DNA of 64,000 nucleotides from Isoetes taiwanensis (taxonomy: Eukaryota; Streptophyta; Lycopodiopsida; Isoetales; Isoetaceae): assembly GCA_021234155.1 (NCBI GenBank), contig JAJEKV010000102.1, positions 1,916,456-1,980,455 on the forward strand, in the 5' to 3' direction. Positions 21,435-33,640 of this stretch are shown here, piece after piece (position 1 is the stretch's first letter; every line of letters begins with the position of its first letter). The position numbers and the translations under genes are program-made. Below the pieces are notes generated by a model. The model saw only the letters and a program-made list of their open reading frames with translations, was not told the DNA's origin and made no database searches.

Positions 21435-24400
21435 ATCATGTTTTCCCATTTGTTCCGTTTTCTTCTTCTTCTTCTCTTCTTGCAACTCATGTGATATAGT
21501 CTCTGACTCTCAAGTAGATCTAATGGTCCTCACAGAGGGCTTTGCCTTCCAGAGTTCCTTAAACCTGCACTCCCAACACTGCTGGCCACTGGTCTCATTC
21601 TATCCTACTTTTCCGTCGCCATAATCATTCAAATTTCACGTAAGAACTCCTTCTCGCATTTGGGGTTTCGCTTTGGATTTTACTAAAGCGCCGGAAATCA
21701 CTCAGGATATGTATGGATCTGCTTGCGACATAGAGGGAGGCCATCTTCGTCTAGGGCCTCACTGCTACGCCACCACCCCCTCGTGGTCCTGCCTCACGCC
21801 CAGCCTCTACCCCAAGCGCGGTAAACATTGCCTACAACCTCACCCCCTATCATCAGAGCCCATCAGTGGGCCCAACCTTCCCCAACCGCGACTTTCATAC
21901 CCCATGCCCACATCCATCATCTCGTGCCAGCACGCCTCTTCCTTCACAACCATCATCATCCGGTGCACGCAGCGATATCCACATCGCCTCCTTTGGCGCC
22001 TCTACCCGTGAATATCCTTTCCCCACGTCAACGCCTTCCCGCTTACAACCTTACGTGATCTCGTAAAACCAATGCTCCCGCATTTCTCAACCGCAGCCTA
22101 CCCCTTCCATCGTAGGTCCTTCCAGTACTCATGCCAAGATCCAACTCAACCTCAATATCCCTACTATAATTCCTGTCCAGCCAAGCACTTTCACATCTAC
22201 CTTTCGACTAAAATCACTGACTTATCCCTACCTACAACACGGAAGGCAAAACCCTAGACTACAGTGCCGCCTACATGGAAGCACTTGAGGCTCTAGGCTG
22301 TCCTAAATGGTCGCGCAACCTCTAACTGAAATTCCACATCTTTTGCACTCATGGTTTCATCAATGGTCATGTCCAACAAAAGCCATTGGAAATAAGAAAA
22401 GACTGCCGTAAATGAACCGCTCGGCTCTGGCTATGGGGATCACGGATGACATCAACTCTATCTCAAGCACCTAAATGAATCAACAAGAGCCTAATGGAGT
22501 CTTCGCCCGGGATTTCAGTGCAGATCACGCATTCTAAGGTTAAGTAAGCTCAAGGAGTATCCTACACAGAGCTTTTATTTTTTGTCCGTTTCATACTCTC
22601 TCCACCATTCACTTGCGATCAATACTCCCTACAGATTTGAGCAAAGTATCGGGACTGCCAATTCACTCACCACGTTTCTCCGGTATGGTTTTCAAGAGCT
22701 CCTGCTCATTCCACTATGGTTCCATAACGGGTTGTTCAGTCACCAATACTAATCCACAAATAAGAATAAATCAAAAGCTATATTTGGTAAAATACTACAA
22801 GCATTTAAGTAAATGAGTGCACCTACCACGTGGTCACCATTGTATATGCAATATTGTGTTAACACATGCTGTTTGAAGAGTGCACTGCATCATCCTACAC
22901 TGCCCGCACAAATGGTTTCATCGGCGCAAACTACACCAAAGAATAATCGCGACTATCAGCAACGCAATTACTCGGTAACCCACTCAACTCTATCAGCTGA
23001 ATAAGGAGCAACCACGGGATCCAACCCACGCCCTCCCTTTTGATCCTTCAAAGCCTGTGTTGTTATCAATCGCCAAGAATGGGGTCATACTGCCACCACA
23101 AAGTCCCTAACTGCATGAAGTAAGTTCCAGGGCCCAGCTTCGCATAAATTCAGGACGAAGATCGGGTCCGGGCCTTTAATGCCACTAACTCCGGATTGGC
23201 ACGGCAAACAAGGCCCGGTGACTCAGTTCTTAGGTCACCTGAAGAGCCGCCTCAGCAATCACGCCGCTTATCAACCAAATTTCCAAAGAAATCAACTCCT
23301 CAATGATCAACAAGAATAAGAGGGAATTTTTCTGAAAATTTAATCCTCCAGTCCACTACAAATTACCAGTTTAAGTTTAGGTTTCACGCCGCACTGCGCA
23401 TCAGCGCCCTCCTTGATCATTATTCCACGGTACGCGAATCCAAGCCTTCGTTAGCCGACACGCTATCCTCATGAGGACGGTGCGTCTACTTTGCACCTGA
23501 CTTGGAGAAGCCTATGCCATATGTCATGCCAAAAGTTCGCCGTAAAGCATTTTGAACTCATGCAAGTCAGCCAAGGCCGTATACTGGGTAAAATGTTCAA
23601 GTGCCACCACTCGCATCAACAAGACAAGATACTCCTTCCACATCTCAACCTCCACGCCTCAGACGTGATCCCAATATTGCCGCCAGGTTGGATTTACTCA
23701 AAGAAGTTGCTGTTTCACTACTACGCGACTCCAGCACGCTGGTTCCGCGCATCCTTTTTTCTCATATGCCTCTAGAATCAAGGAGGAGCTAGGCCAAGAT
23801 CACCTTTTAAGCTCGGGTAAACTATTTTGAAATCATTCTCGCTTCCTATGACTACTACTAATTCCCAACTGTTTTAGGTTACTGCGGGATATACTCTACA
23901 CCCACGGGTCTTGCCACGTGGGTAATCTCCCAAAGTACAACCATGTTCAAAATAGATGGAGGTAGCGCAGTTTCAATCTCATCACGGATAAACTCAAGAA
24001 AACAAATGGGTAAGTATCACATAACCTTTTCGTACCCCTATATGACATCAAATTGGCTAATGGCCATATCACTGAATTAAGGCGCCACCTTCATCAACAT
24101 CGCGGATCTCCCCGCTTTCCCATGAATTGAGCTGGAAAAGCCTACATCCGTGATCGCGAAATGCGTTAGTCGGCGCATCTCCGCCAGTAAAGTATCCATT
24201 ACCGGCCACGGACTCAGTTAGTCAACAATTAGATGGCCAGCCCCACGCCAACAGCACCTCAAAGTATCATTTCTGTTATACGCGGAACCTCTCTCTATTA
24301 TCGCATTCTGAAGAAGCTCAGAATATTTACTGCTGAGGCCCACTGCTGAAATCACTGGCCATCCTACCCCAAATATGCTGATCCTTGGGGAGTAGAAAAT

Positions 24401-27400
24401 GACTTTGATCAGACCAGGTCATTGCTTTGCTTGACCCTTTACCCGGCCTCTTTGCCATCAATCCAACGGGTTGATCACTTTTCAGCGCTGAACTCCTGCA
24501 ACCCCGCTGATGGCAATACCGCCGCGAAGCAAATCTCGCCGGATGAAAATGAGCAACCTCTTTCACTACGCAGCGCCACGATCCTCGTTATGCTCCGCAA
24601 CCTCCCCGCATATTACTGTCTGTGATAATCGGGTCATACCTATATTCAGGACTCCAGGCCGAGACTGTGGACGGGCAATAATCAACTGGCCCCATTGCCG
24701 CAAATCTTCCGCTCCTCTTATCGTAGAATACAGGCTGCTTGCTCCACAAAATTCAAACACATTTTCGCCCGGAGTTACGTAGATCTTCGGGAATCAACAA
24801 AAGCTTGGGGAACTCACCATTCCTGTACTTCAAATCTTGATGCACGTAATTCGCAGGTAGCAACGCATGCAGTACTGGCTCAACCTTAATATCGCGGATC
24901 GCTAAGGCTAAGGCGTAAATTGACAAACTCCTTGTTGCGGTTTGATCTATGAGGTCAAACATTCCATGTAAGGAGCCCCATCGCCACAAGGTTCTTTAAA
25001 CACAATGGTAAGATCCGCGTCTGTGGTGGGATTCATCGGAAACTCAATCAGGCTACTGAGCTGCTACCTACTCTGCCGTAATGTGTCTCGGGAAGAGGTG
25101 GCTGATAAGGATGTAATTTGTTTTTCTCTCAAGCAGCAATGGGGATCTCCAATCAAAGAACTGATCAACCTAAGACTATTACTTACCACCCTGCAGTAAA
25201 TTCTTTGCACATAAGGCGTGGTTCCTTTTGGATTAGTCAAACTCCATCAATGTTTCAACGATCATGCTCCAAGGATTTCATGAAGGAAAATCCTTCTGCA
25301 AATTTTGGCATGACTCTCTCCGCCAGCTCCAGGCATGGTCATTCATTTGGATAAATTGGAACCTGCCTCCAAATGGATGAGTCCTCGCATTGTCTCAACT
25401 GAGAAATGCACCTTTGCGGCCACCTCCTGCACCTCATAGGGCCATGTTGTCACAGTGCTGCATCACCACTGCACTCTCAAAATCGGGCCAGTGCCTGAAG
25501 GCTCAAGCACCAAATTAACATCGGGCGAGACACGCCTTTCCCCGGTAAGGTCAATTCACACTCCACCTCATACCTGACTAGGCAGCCATTGCAGATCCCA
25601 TCTACAAACCACGGGTGACTTAATCCACCGGGCTTGGAATTCCTGTGTGAAGCCGGCTTTTCCACCAGCCTAGCTTTGGCTATGCACCCGCCTCTTGTTC
25701 CTCAATGGGATGTCTTCTACGTTCATGATGTTTCCCCAAGCGCTATTGAGCCGTTCTTTCCTGGCAGAGCTGCGATGCGACACCGGGATAAACTAAATCG
25801 CCATACGCCACCGAAAACTCACACTGAAAGCGAACGACTTTTCACGATGGAAGTTTCAATACCCCCATTTTCTCGCGGTCCAACGCCTGGCCATTACCTT
25901 TGGGTAAAATCAAGTTCTTTGGGACTACCGCCAAGATCTCTATCGATCAAGTCCTGCGCCCACGGGCCGCATTGCTCGCTGGGTCCTTCTTCTCCAAGAA
26001 TTTGCTCCCTTTGAAATCGCTGTCGAAGGCCGTGCAATCTCATGTCGCCCCGGATTATTATCTTTCACGATCTGTATGATCTCTCGCTAACCGAGTCTCG
26101 TGACGCCTTTCCTGATGCCTCTCTTTTGTAACGTGCGTTACTACATTGGTTCCAACACGATTTTCAGTGCAGTACCTCCGCTGTGCTCTTCCAAATTTCT
26201 AAGACGAGATTTCCTCTCTCGCCAAGCGCAACTTTGTGCCGCATCAATTCCTCCGAGGTCCGGTGATTCGCTACCCGCGCGGCTGCGTGATATCTCTGTA
26301 TAAAAGGGTATGACCATCCTTTCCACACGCTGTGTTCTAATTGGGCGAAGTCCTGGTATTGTCTGAGAAGTCGCTACTGGCGCTGCCAGGTGGTGGTCAT
26401 TTTCATGGTGACACCACGCACGCAAAATCCTTCACAGTACATGTGGGTCGACGGGCCTTCAAAGATGCGCTCACGCCTGATGTGGGACGCTTTGCCGGTG
26501 ATTGCCCGCGATCGCCTTCCTTTGACGCCGTCGCTTACCTACCTCAAATGGGAATGGAGACTTTTGTGGACCCAGGATCCTTCATGCGCCACCCGCCCGA
26601 CATTCTGGTTCTCACCGACGCCTACCAAATGGGCGAAGCTTGTGCACTTCTGCATAACACCGCAGGCGCTACAGCCAGGGTCCCCTATCAACAAATTATC
26701 ACATCTCGCTGCTCCCACGAGCCATTAGTGACTGGGTGGTGTCCATTCTTACTCAATCATATATTTAATACATGAGCCGGGACGGATTATCTCCCCGACA
26801 TCATCACAAGAGCACACCTTTACATCCTCAAGGTAATGGTTTGGCAGAAAGTACAAAATAAAACTCTGGTCAGTCATCTCAAGAAAATTTGTGATTTTCC
26901 CGCAGCCGACTGTATGCATAAAACTTCCATCGTTTTGGGCCTATACTACTTGTCGCAGATTGCTACCGTCACACTTCTTTTAAATTGAAGTTTATGGCTC
27001 GAAGCTCTCAAGTGCCGTTTGAATACATCCTTCCCAACACCTGGCTTTCAATCAAGCACGTTTGGCAATCCACTCACGGTGACTCAAAGAAAGTGGGTCT
27101 ACTAATAGACCAATGGATGAACTTCTCGGCGATGCTTATATTCTCGCGGTTCTTCATATGGACAAATAAATTTCTGCAAAAATCTTTGGTACGACAAACG
27201 CCCGAGGACAAAAAATATCCAGCGATTTGGTTCTTTTCTTTATGATTCCCGGTACAAAAATTTCTTCCTAAACTCAAGTTTGGTCATATCTTTATCAAAT
27301 TGTTCACAAGTTGGGACTCAAGCAAGTTTTCAACTGCAGAGTTAGATGGCAGGCACACTCCCATTTCACTTTACATTATGGAAGCGACAGTCTCTAAAGC

Positions 27401-30400
27401 ATTTCATCACATGTAGTGCTGCAACTCAACAAATGTATATAGCCAAGAAGCCAATACTCACAGAAGTATTCTAGAAAAGATTTGGCTATTCCTATAGTGA
27501 GATTTTTTTGCAAACAGGGCGCAGCCTAGCTATATTTCCGGGCCATGGGCAGGCACCGCCTCTATACAAAAAACGGGCTCAGAGCCCTTGTATCTACTTC
27601 AAGTCCTTAAGAGGGAAAAACCTCTGGTACTCCGTCTGGAGCAGAGGTGATGCTAGAGGGAGATGGTGCAGGTTCTCCGCTGTGATCCCGCACTGGCTCG
27701 CGGTAACTACCTATCCCTGGTCTTCGTCGGATGTTCAGCCATATCCCGCACATTACCCGCCAAATTGGCCCATATCCGCACGCGTTACTGCTGTGGCAGC
27801 CTTTATAGTCCGCATATAATTCATCTTGCGTAATCCACTCCGCTACTGCAAGTATAGTGCAGTCCCTTCGCTCAAACCAGCAGCTAAACCTATACTGAAA
27901 TGCACGGATGCCTTCTACATCTTCCGCTCCGCCTTTATATAGCCAATCGAGGAACTCCTTGTCGACGGACCAATCCACAAATTACACGTGTTTGCAATGC
28001 TTCCTAGCCGAGAATCTTTTTCTCCGCCGTATATCTAGCCATGGTAATTCCTGAAGTAGTCTCTTTTAATGATATCCCACTTCGAAAGGCCGCGATTGAA
28101 TGCCACTTCTCTCTTCTTTCACGCCACAATAATAATGTGTCCTTTGCCCCACCTGTCACATCCCATCCTTCACGTCTCATCTCTACCGGCTCATTGCTTC
28201 CTCTCACGCTTTTGGGACTTGTGCCGCAATTTTTGCCTCTCAATACACTTCTTGCATCTTGAGACTGCACTACTCAATCGGTTCCAGCCACTTCTCTTCT
28301 ATTCTTCCTACCTTGTGCCTTAAAACCTTTCGCTCTTCGCTACTTTGTCCCTCCGGTGTGGCTCGACTTTCGCTCCCTCCTTTGAATCCTCACTCTTCGC
28401 TTCGCAAATCGCAGCACGCATGGCCGTCTCCCAAGATTTTGCAGTATAATTTCCGCTTACCGCCTCCCATGATCCGCCGCTCTTTTTGTGACCAGATCCT
28501 TCTTGATTTAACTTTCCGTGAAGCCCTTGTTGGCCCAATAAAGAAGCACGCTGAACGCATACAAGCTTCTATTTAATTCTCAAATGGAACTCCGCTCCAA
28601 ATCCCTACTCAGTTGATTTAGCTCTCACGCTAATTCAGTAATGTTCCTTTGAAGGCTACACACCACCGGTCGCATATACCCACCATTTCACACTTACCAT
28701 TTGATTTCTGAGGTATTTGTATATCTCTGTACACCCCTTTTGTTTATCATGAATCACATACAGGATCTTAGATGTCATGAGTTTGCACTCATGACAAGTG
28801 CCAATGTCCATCGTCTGACTAACATCACAAGCCTCTACTAAACCTTTGTTAAATTTCTGTGGAAGAAGTCTTTGGTATTCTATCAAGAATATCACCCAGT
28901 ATCAGCTGTTTTCATAACCCGGCCACGTCACACACTCGGAATTACATAGGACAACCCCAAATGATAAGTCTTCTTATCGTTTCCTAAGAAGTGGGACTTC
29001 TTAACACTTCCATTTCCTCAAGTTTCGTGGGGAGGCCACTTCTCAACCTCCCCATCCTCCCTACACCACAAAATTCCCTATAATCCACCTGTCCTTCCTA
29101 TACAATCAACTGAATGGGTAATTGGCCGTCATGTCCAAAGCCCCAGATACCCATGTCAATCGCCTCCTCCTCCGCTACACCCATCCAGCCTTACACCATC
29201 TTTCCCAAACATCATAAAACTGTGCACAATTTCGCCTACTCTACCACACTTACGGGCTTGTTGTATCAAGATCAAGCAGGGATGCCTGCTCACGCTTCCT
29301 GCCATAAGAATCCCAAGATGCTCTTATGAGCTTTGCCCGGGCACTAGAGGCCTTCCGATGCGGTGCACACTGGTAGGACCTTCAAGCACGCTTCTGCTGG
29401 GTAGTAACCTTGGATAAACTTCAAGACAAGCATGAAGCCTTCTACGTGTGCCCAGCACGATCCCCAAAAGTGCATACAAGATCAAGTAAGCTAACTTATG
29501 TATCACTGTGTCTAGCTCCACCGTCAGGAATTCAGAATCTCTATTGGAGCACAAATAAGTCCAAAGCCGCTTCCTGAAAATAAGGGACGGCAGGATATTA
29601 TAAGCCTCAATTTTGTAATTCAACTTTGTGACACTCTCAAAGATTTCAAGTTCAAAACCTTTCAAAGACGGACGCTTCGTTGCCTCCTTTGACGGCTCAG
29701 CTTTCACATTTTCACCTCCGGTGCTTCCAACTTCAAGATCAGCTTACGCAGGTGCAGAAACAGAAGATAATCGATGACGCGAGATTGCCGGGGTGGCTTC
29801 CGCCCCTCAATACTCCGGGAAATCCTCCTGCAGTCCATTCTCTCGTAAACGGTCCGTGACTACCACGCCGCTAGAACGGGACAACCGATACTTGATCTTG
29901 AATAAATACCACGTTAGTTACATTCTAAATTTACGAGGTCAAGTAAAACTTGATTTGCCATACCATTCCAATGCACGCCTTTGACTCAGCCTTCTTCCCG
30001 CTTATCACACGATTATATTGCTCGCCGCCACTCCTTCCCTCTTTTCACGGGTATGCGCCAGCGGACTCGTGGATATTCCTCTCGAGCAAAGCGATTTTCT
30101 TCGATTTCACAAAACTCTCCACTGAAGATACAAGGGTTGTGATGTGTGCCCTTTGTGGTTCCTTTGATCCTGGCTATTAATCGCGCCGGATCCGCATTTA
30201 TCACTCTTCAGAGTTGTTCAAACGCCCCATGGCTTATATATTCTCATGATTTCTATCCGGTGATACATGTGAACATTTCCGGAAATGGGCCACGCCAAAT
30301 TTTCTAGGTGACTCTATCAGGTAAAGGGTGCTTCTGTGATAATAATCCATAGCCCAGTGTGATCTTCATACCTAAATTTCATCAGATAAGTATGCCTCGG

Positions 30401-31357
30401 AGCTTTCTGCTAATCATTTGTAGAGATCTTCCGGGTAAGCGGAAGTGCCAGAATGTATAAGGAAGTGGATTGGTAGGGACATCCTGAGATCTTCCTTTAT
30501 GCACAAATTTATATGCAGCACTCACGTTACAATAATTACGAGCCTTGCTGATAGGCAAGACGTCCCTACTGATGGCAATTCTCCCACAACTCTCAACTTC
30601 CTTTGGGATCGCCGGTGCTCTTGATCCGATACTAATTCGCGGGAGACCGGCTGAAGAAATCCATGCCCTACGTGGGCATGGTTCCTTTCCCTATGTTCTC
30701 GGGCGACATTCTCCAGTACATCACTCATTACGCCTTTTGGACTAAGGTCATGGATGGTCATGCTCGGATGGATCTACCTTTATCTTCGATGATTCGTGGG
30801 ATCCATGTTTGTTCGGCCATTGGGGCAGAAGGTGCCACTGATACCAGCTCACGCACTGGGATCTGCTACTGCTACGACGCGCGGTTGGCAAACGCCGCGA
30901 TGCGCCTTGTCTTGGCGTTCTTGCGAATGCCACCAATTCTTTACCTGATCCTTCGTACCCATCTTCGCTGTGATTTTAGCCGCCTGCTAATGGTACTTCC
31001 TGGTTAAGCTCCTTAAATCCGGCAAATAGTCTCATTTTTTGAATAATCGCAGAATCAATGCTGCCGCTGTTGCAAGCAATTTCGGCCTCTCCAGACTGCC
31101 TCCCTCAAGTGGAATGCTCAAGAGCATTTCCTCTTCTGCATCACTTCATGCTGCCTTTGAAGATACATGGTACGCCTTCTATTGATGCAGATCCTCGCCT
31201 TTGCCAAAATACCTCAGCTTCTTCGTATACACGCCAGGATCCTACACATTAGCATTTCATAATGAAAGCTCCGCCTCACATGAGGATCACTTTCGTGATG
31301 ATGGCTTCCCGCCTCGTAAACTCTTCCTCCTTTCTTCATCACTTCCGAGTGTCGCTT
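21435..31357 (+). mobile_element. Internal region of copia-like element D, heavily degraded
   Basis: A 9.9-kb interior with a plus strand rich in C and T and poor in G. Gag-like open stretches lie at 21673-22260 (Pro/Ser/His-rich) followed by EALEALGCPKWSRNL near 22280. Near the 3' end, 30838-30890 reads ATDTSSRTGICYCYDARLA, loosely like the D-T-R-x-S-x-T-G-Y-C block of copia RNase H. Integrase-like FCKFWHDSL near 25298 is weaker. Long frames on both strands (for example 26341-26775 plus, 27607-27978 minus, 29324-29707 minus) carry no domain I recognise. At nearly 10 kb it is longer than a usual copia interior of about 4-5 kb, so nested insertions are likely. Confidence 0.45.
30830..30905 (+). 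pseudogene. Possible copia RNase H fragment
   Basis: A short frame DTSSRTGICYCYDARLA has the spacing of the copia RNase H signature between the DADWA and SW-x-SKKQ blocks. The flanking blocks are not clear, so this could be chance. Its position about 480 bp before the polypurine tract is right for RNase H. Confidence 0.3.
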
Positions 31358-31367
31358 GGTGGGGGAG
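31358..31367 (+). other. Polypurine tract of element D
   Basis: GGTGGGGGAG directly precedes the 3' LTR start TGTTAG. A tract of this form followed by TGTTAG is typical of plant Ty1/copia elements and supports plus orientation. Confidence 0.7.
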
Positions 31368-31762
31368 TGTTAGTCCGCGGCTCTCCGCATGTGACTATTC
31401 ATGCATACAACAGACCAGGCTGCTTCCGGCGGATCTCACAGCAGCTACACAAATATCACAAAGGCTCAAAGAAAAGACTACTAGCAGCGGTAATTACTTA
31501 GCCAAAGCTCACGAATAAGAGGCTGCATAAGGACGGCCTGGCTACCGTACAAGGCCACAATGGATTCTAGGCACTTGCGAGGTCCCCAGAATCAGGCCTG
31601 TGAGTCGTGCACCCACGTAGATCAGAGTGTCTATATTGGCCAAAGGCTGGGCTGTACTATATATGAGTAGAGCTTAGCATGTGAGTTTTTAGATGAGTTT
31701 TGAGTCTTGTCTCCTTTCATAAAGCTTTTCTCTCTATTAAGTAGAGCCGCATGTTCATTTCA
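31368..31762 (+). mobile_element. 3' LTR of copia-like element D
   Basis: TGTTAGTCC to GTTCATTTCA, about 395 bp, paired with 20961-21416. It starts right after a polypurine tract and ends in CA. No clear 5-bp target duplication was seen outside the two LTRs. Confidence 0.78.
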
Positions 31763-32060
31763 CTATACCATTTCTGTAACCTGCACTCCAAACAAAAAGC
31801 AACAAATTAAAACTTGTATATACAAACAAATCCTCATTAAAGAGGTGAGGTGTGTCTATTGGGTGTAAAAGCCACAGCTGCAAGCTGGATCATGTAGTAG
31901 CTCACACCTCTTTCAGAGGCCGACACGGATCCCAAGAGGGATCTAGGGTTGTAACTGACATTAAATAGGCTTCCTTGGCTTCAGGAGCCTTCATATCCGT
32001 ACTTTGGGGTTCTTCAATATAAGACTGCATCTTCTCTTGAAGTGGGCAGCCCTCACAAAA
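31763..32060. other. Spacer between element D and LTR B
   Basis: About 300 bases with a short inverted motif around AAAGAGGTGAG...CTCACACCTCTTT (near 31838 and 31901) and no ORF of interest. The inverted arms (about 11 bp) are separated by some 50 bp and could form a hairpin. Confidence 0.35.
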
Positions 32061-33640
32061 TGTGACGCCTGTGAAATATGTAATACCATGCCATATCGCA
32101 CAGTTTCTGCCTACGCCAAGTGCATTTGCAATGGGAATTCTAATTGCAACTAGAAGTTATTTAAAAGGATTAAATTAGCTTGGCGTAATTTAATAATGAT
32201 AATAACTGCAACCTAGAAATGCTTAGCTTACTCAATATTTGGGAGGCCACTGCCCCACCATTTAAGATGGGATTTTCTGCTTTGATGCCAATCTGACTTC
32301 AGTCCTCAGGATTGACCTTCAAGATCGTATCAAGAAGGCCAGAGTCAAGGCCACCAGTTTGCCATACTGCAGATCACCAGTTCCCCGTGAAAGGCACAAA
32401 TGGAATTCTCAACTTTAAGATGGATGCCCATGAAACGGTAGTCCTGGCTTTCAAAATTCAGTAGGTGGCTAAAGGTGTGAATTTCTAGCAATACTTGGTT
32501 GTCCACAGCCTCTTCTCTGCTCTCTTTGAATCAATTGCAGAAAAACAACCCTGATTTGTACAAGTTCTCTATATTCACCTTCACCTTGTACTCCCAAAGG
32601 ATGGATTGTTAGTTCTTTATTTAATCTGACTTTGAAAACGGGGATTACGGGGTAGAGGCCTCTCGAACTGCATTGTAGTATATGTTCTAGATAGTTTCCT
32701 CAGATATGTGTCCATTGGGGCCAAGTGGGTTGCCTGTAAGAAACTCCCACTGGTCCGATGCTATGGTCCGGGCTTAGCACTGCATAGCGTCACAAAGCAG
32801 GACATGAGGGTGGGGTCTGTATGAGCAGCAAGGGCCTCTGTGACTCCTACAGGCTAGAAAATTGATAGCCGTCACACACGCTTGAGGGTCGGGTGGCTGG
32901 AACCGAGCACTGGGTGTAGAGGTGTGATCCAGACATGGAGCAATTGTATGCACTCTGAGTAGATTTAGGCAGTAAGTCGGGTACGATGCGTCCGGGATGC
33001 GTAATTTATCTTCTAGAAAGGCCCACCCATGGAAATCACCAGATTCTCAAGGACGCCCCTACCTGCCTCATACGGACAAAAGGCCATGAACTGATAGGCT
33101 CGAGGGGGTGAGTGATGCCCGAGTTTATGCTTCCTAAGGCTATAGTAAAGCATATAGCATGAATTCCACCCATCCGCGGTAGCGTGCATGGGGGAGGGGT
33201 TGAAGTGGAGGACAACCTAGGCCAATGTTCTATGCCAGCCAACGCCAAGACTTTGGCCCTGGCTGATCCTTGAGTAGCCCAGCCATGTCGATCCTCACGG
33301 AGTCCGAGCCGTAGAACCTCGCTCCGGGTGTGTTTTGTAGGATTAGATGCATACATTCTGGCGCTGAGCCATTATTAGATGGATGCGCGGGTGTGTTATT
33401 TATGTGTATATTCATGCTGTGGTGCTAACTTTGTATTCATGTTTCCATGATTTAGGAGTCCCATTGAAGGCGCGTAATAATGACCCTTCAGGTTCCTTCT
33501 TCTTCGGGCCTCATCGGCAGGATGGCCCAAATGTAGAATGAGGCCCTGCCTGGGCGGCAGGGATGATTGCCATGGGAGTCCTCAATGTATATCCGGTGGT
33601 CGAGTATGCATTCCTGGGAGTCGCTACAAGGGTAATGCAG
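32061..33640 (+). mobile_element. Gypsy LTR B
   Basis: Starts TGTGACGCCTGTG and aligns with LTR C from 43417 over most of its length: TTAATAATGATAATAACT, TTTGGGAGG, GGATGGATTGTTAGTTCTTT, GGGATTACGGGGTAGAGGCCTC-like, ACTGCATTGTAGTATA, and the GTAGATTTAGG and TCCTC-x-ATG-TATAT-TCCGG blocks. After about 33640 the similarity to C stops and no primer site follows, so its right end is truncated or interrupted. No purine tract precedes it, which agrees with its being a left-hand LTR. Confidence 0.7.

Noticed and set aside
26341-26775. 144-codon plus-strand ORF as a possible gene
   Set aside because: Two other frames are also open over the same stretch and no motif is recognisable. It lies within the compositionally biased interior of element D, where long chance ORFs are expected.
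27607-27978. 123-codon minus-strand ORF as a gene
   Set aside because: Protein-like in part, but with no start or neighbour support and with an open plus frame opposite. Left as an observation within element D only.
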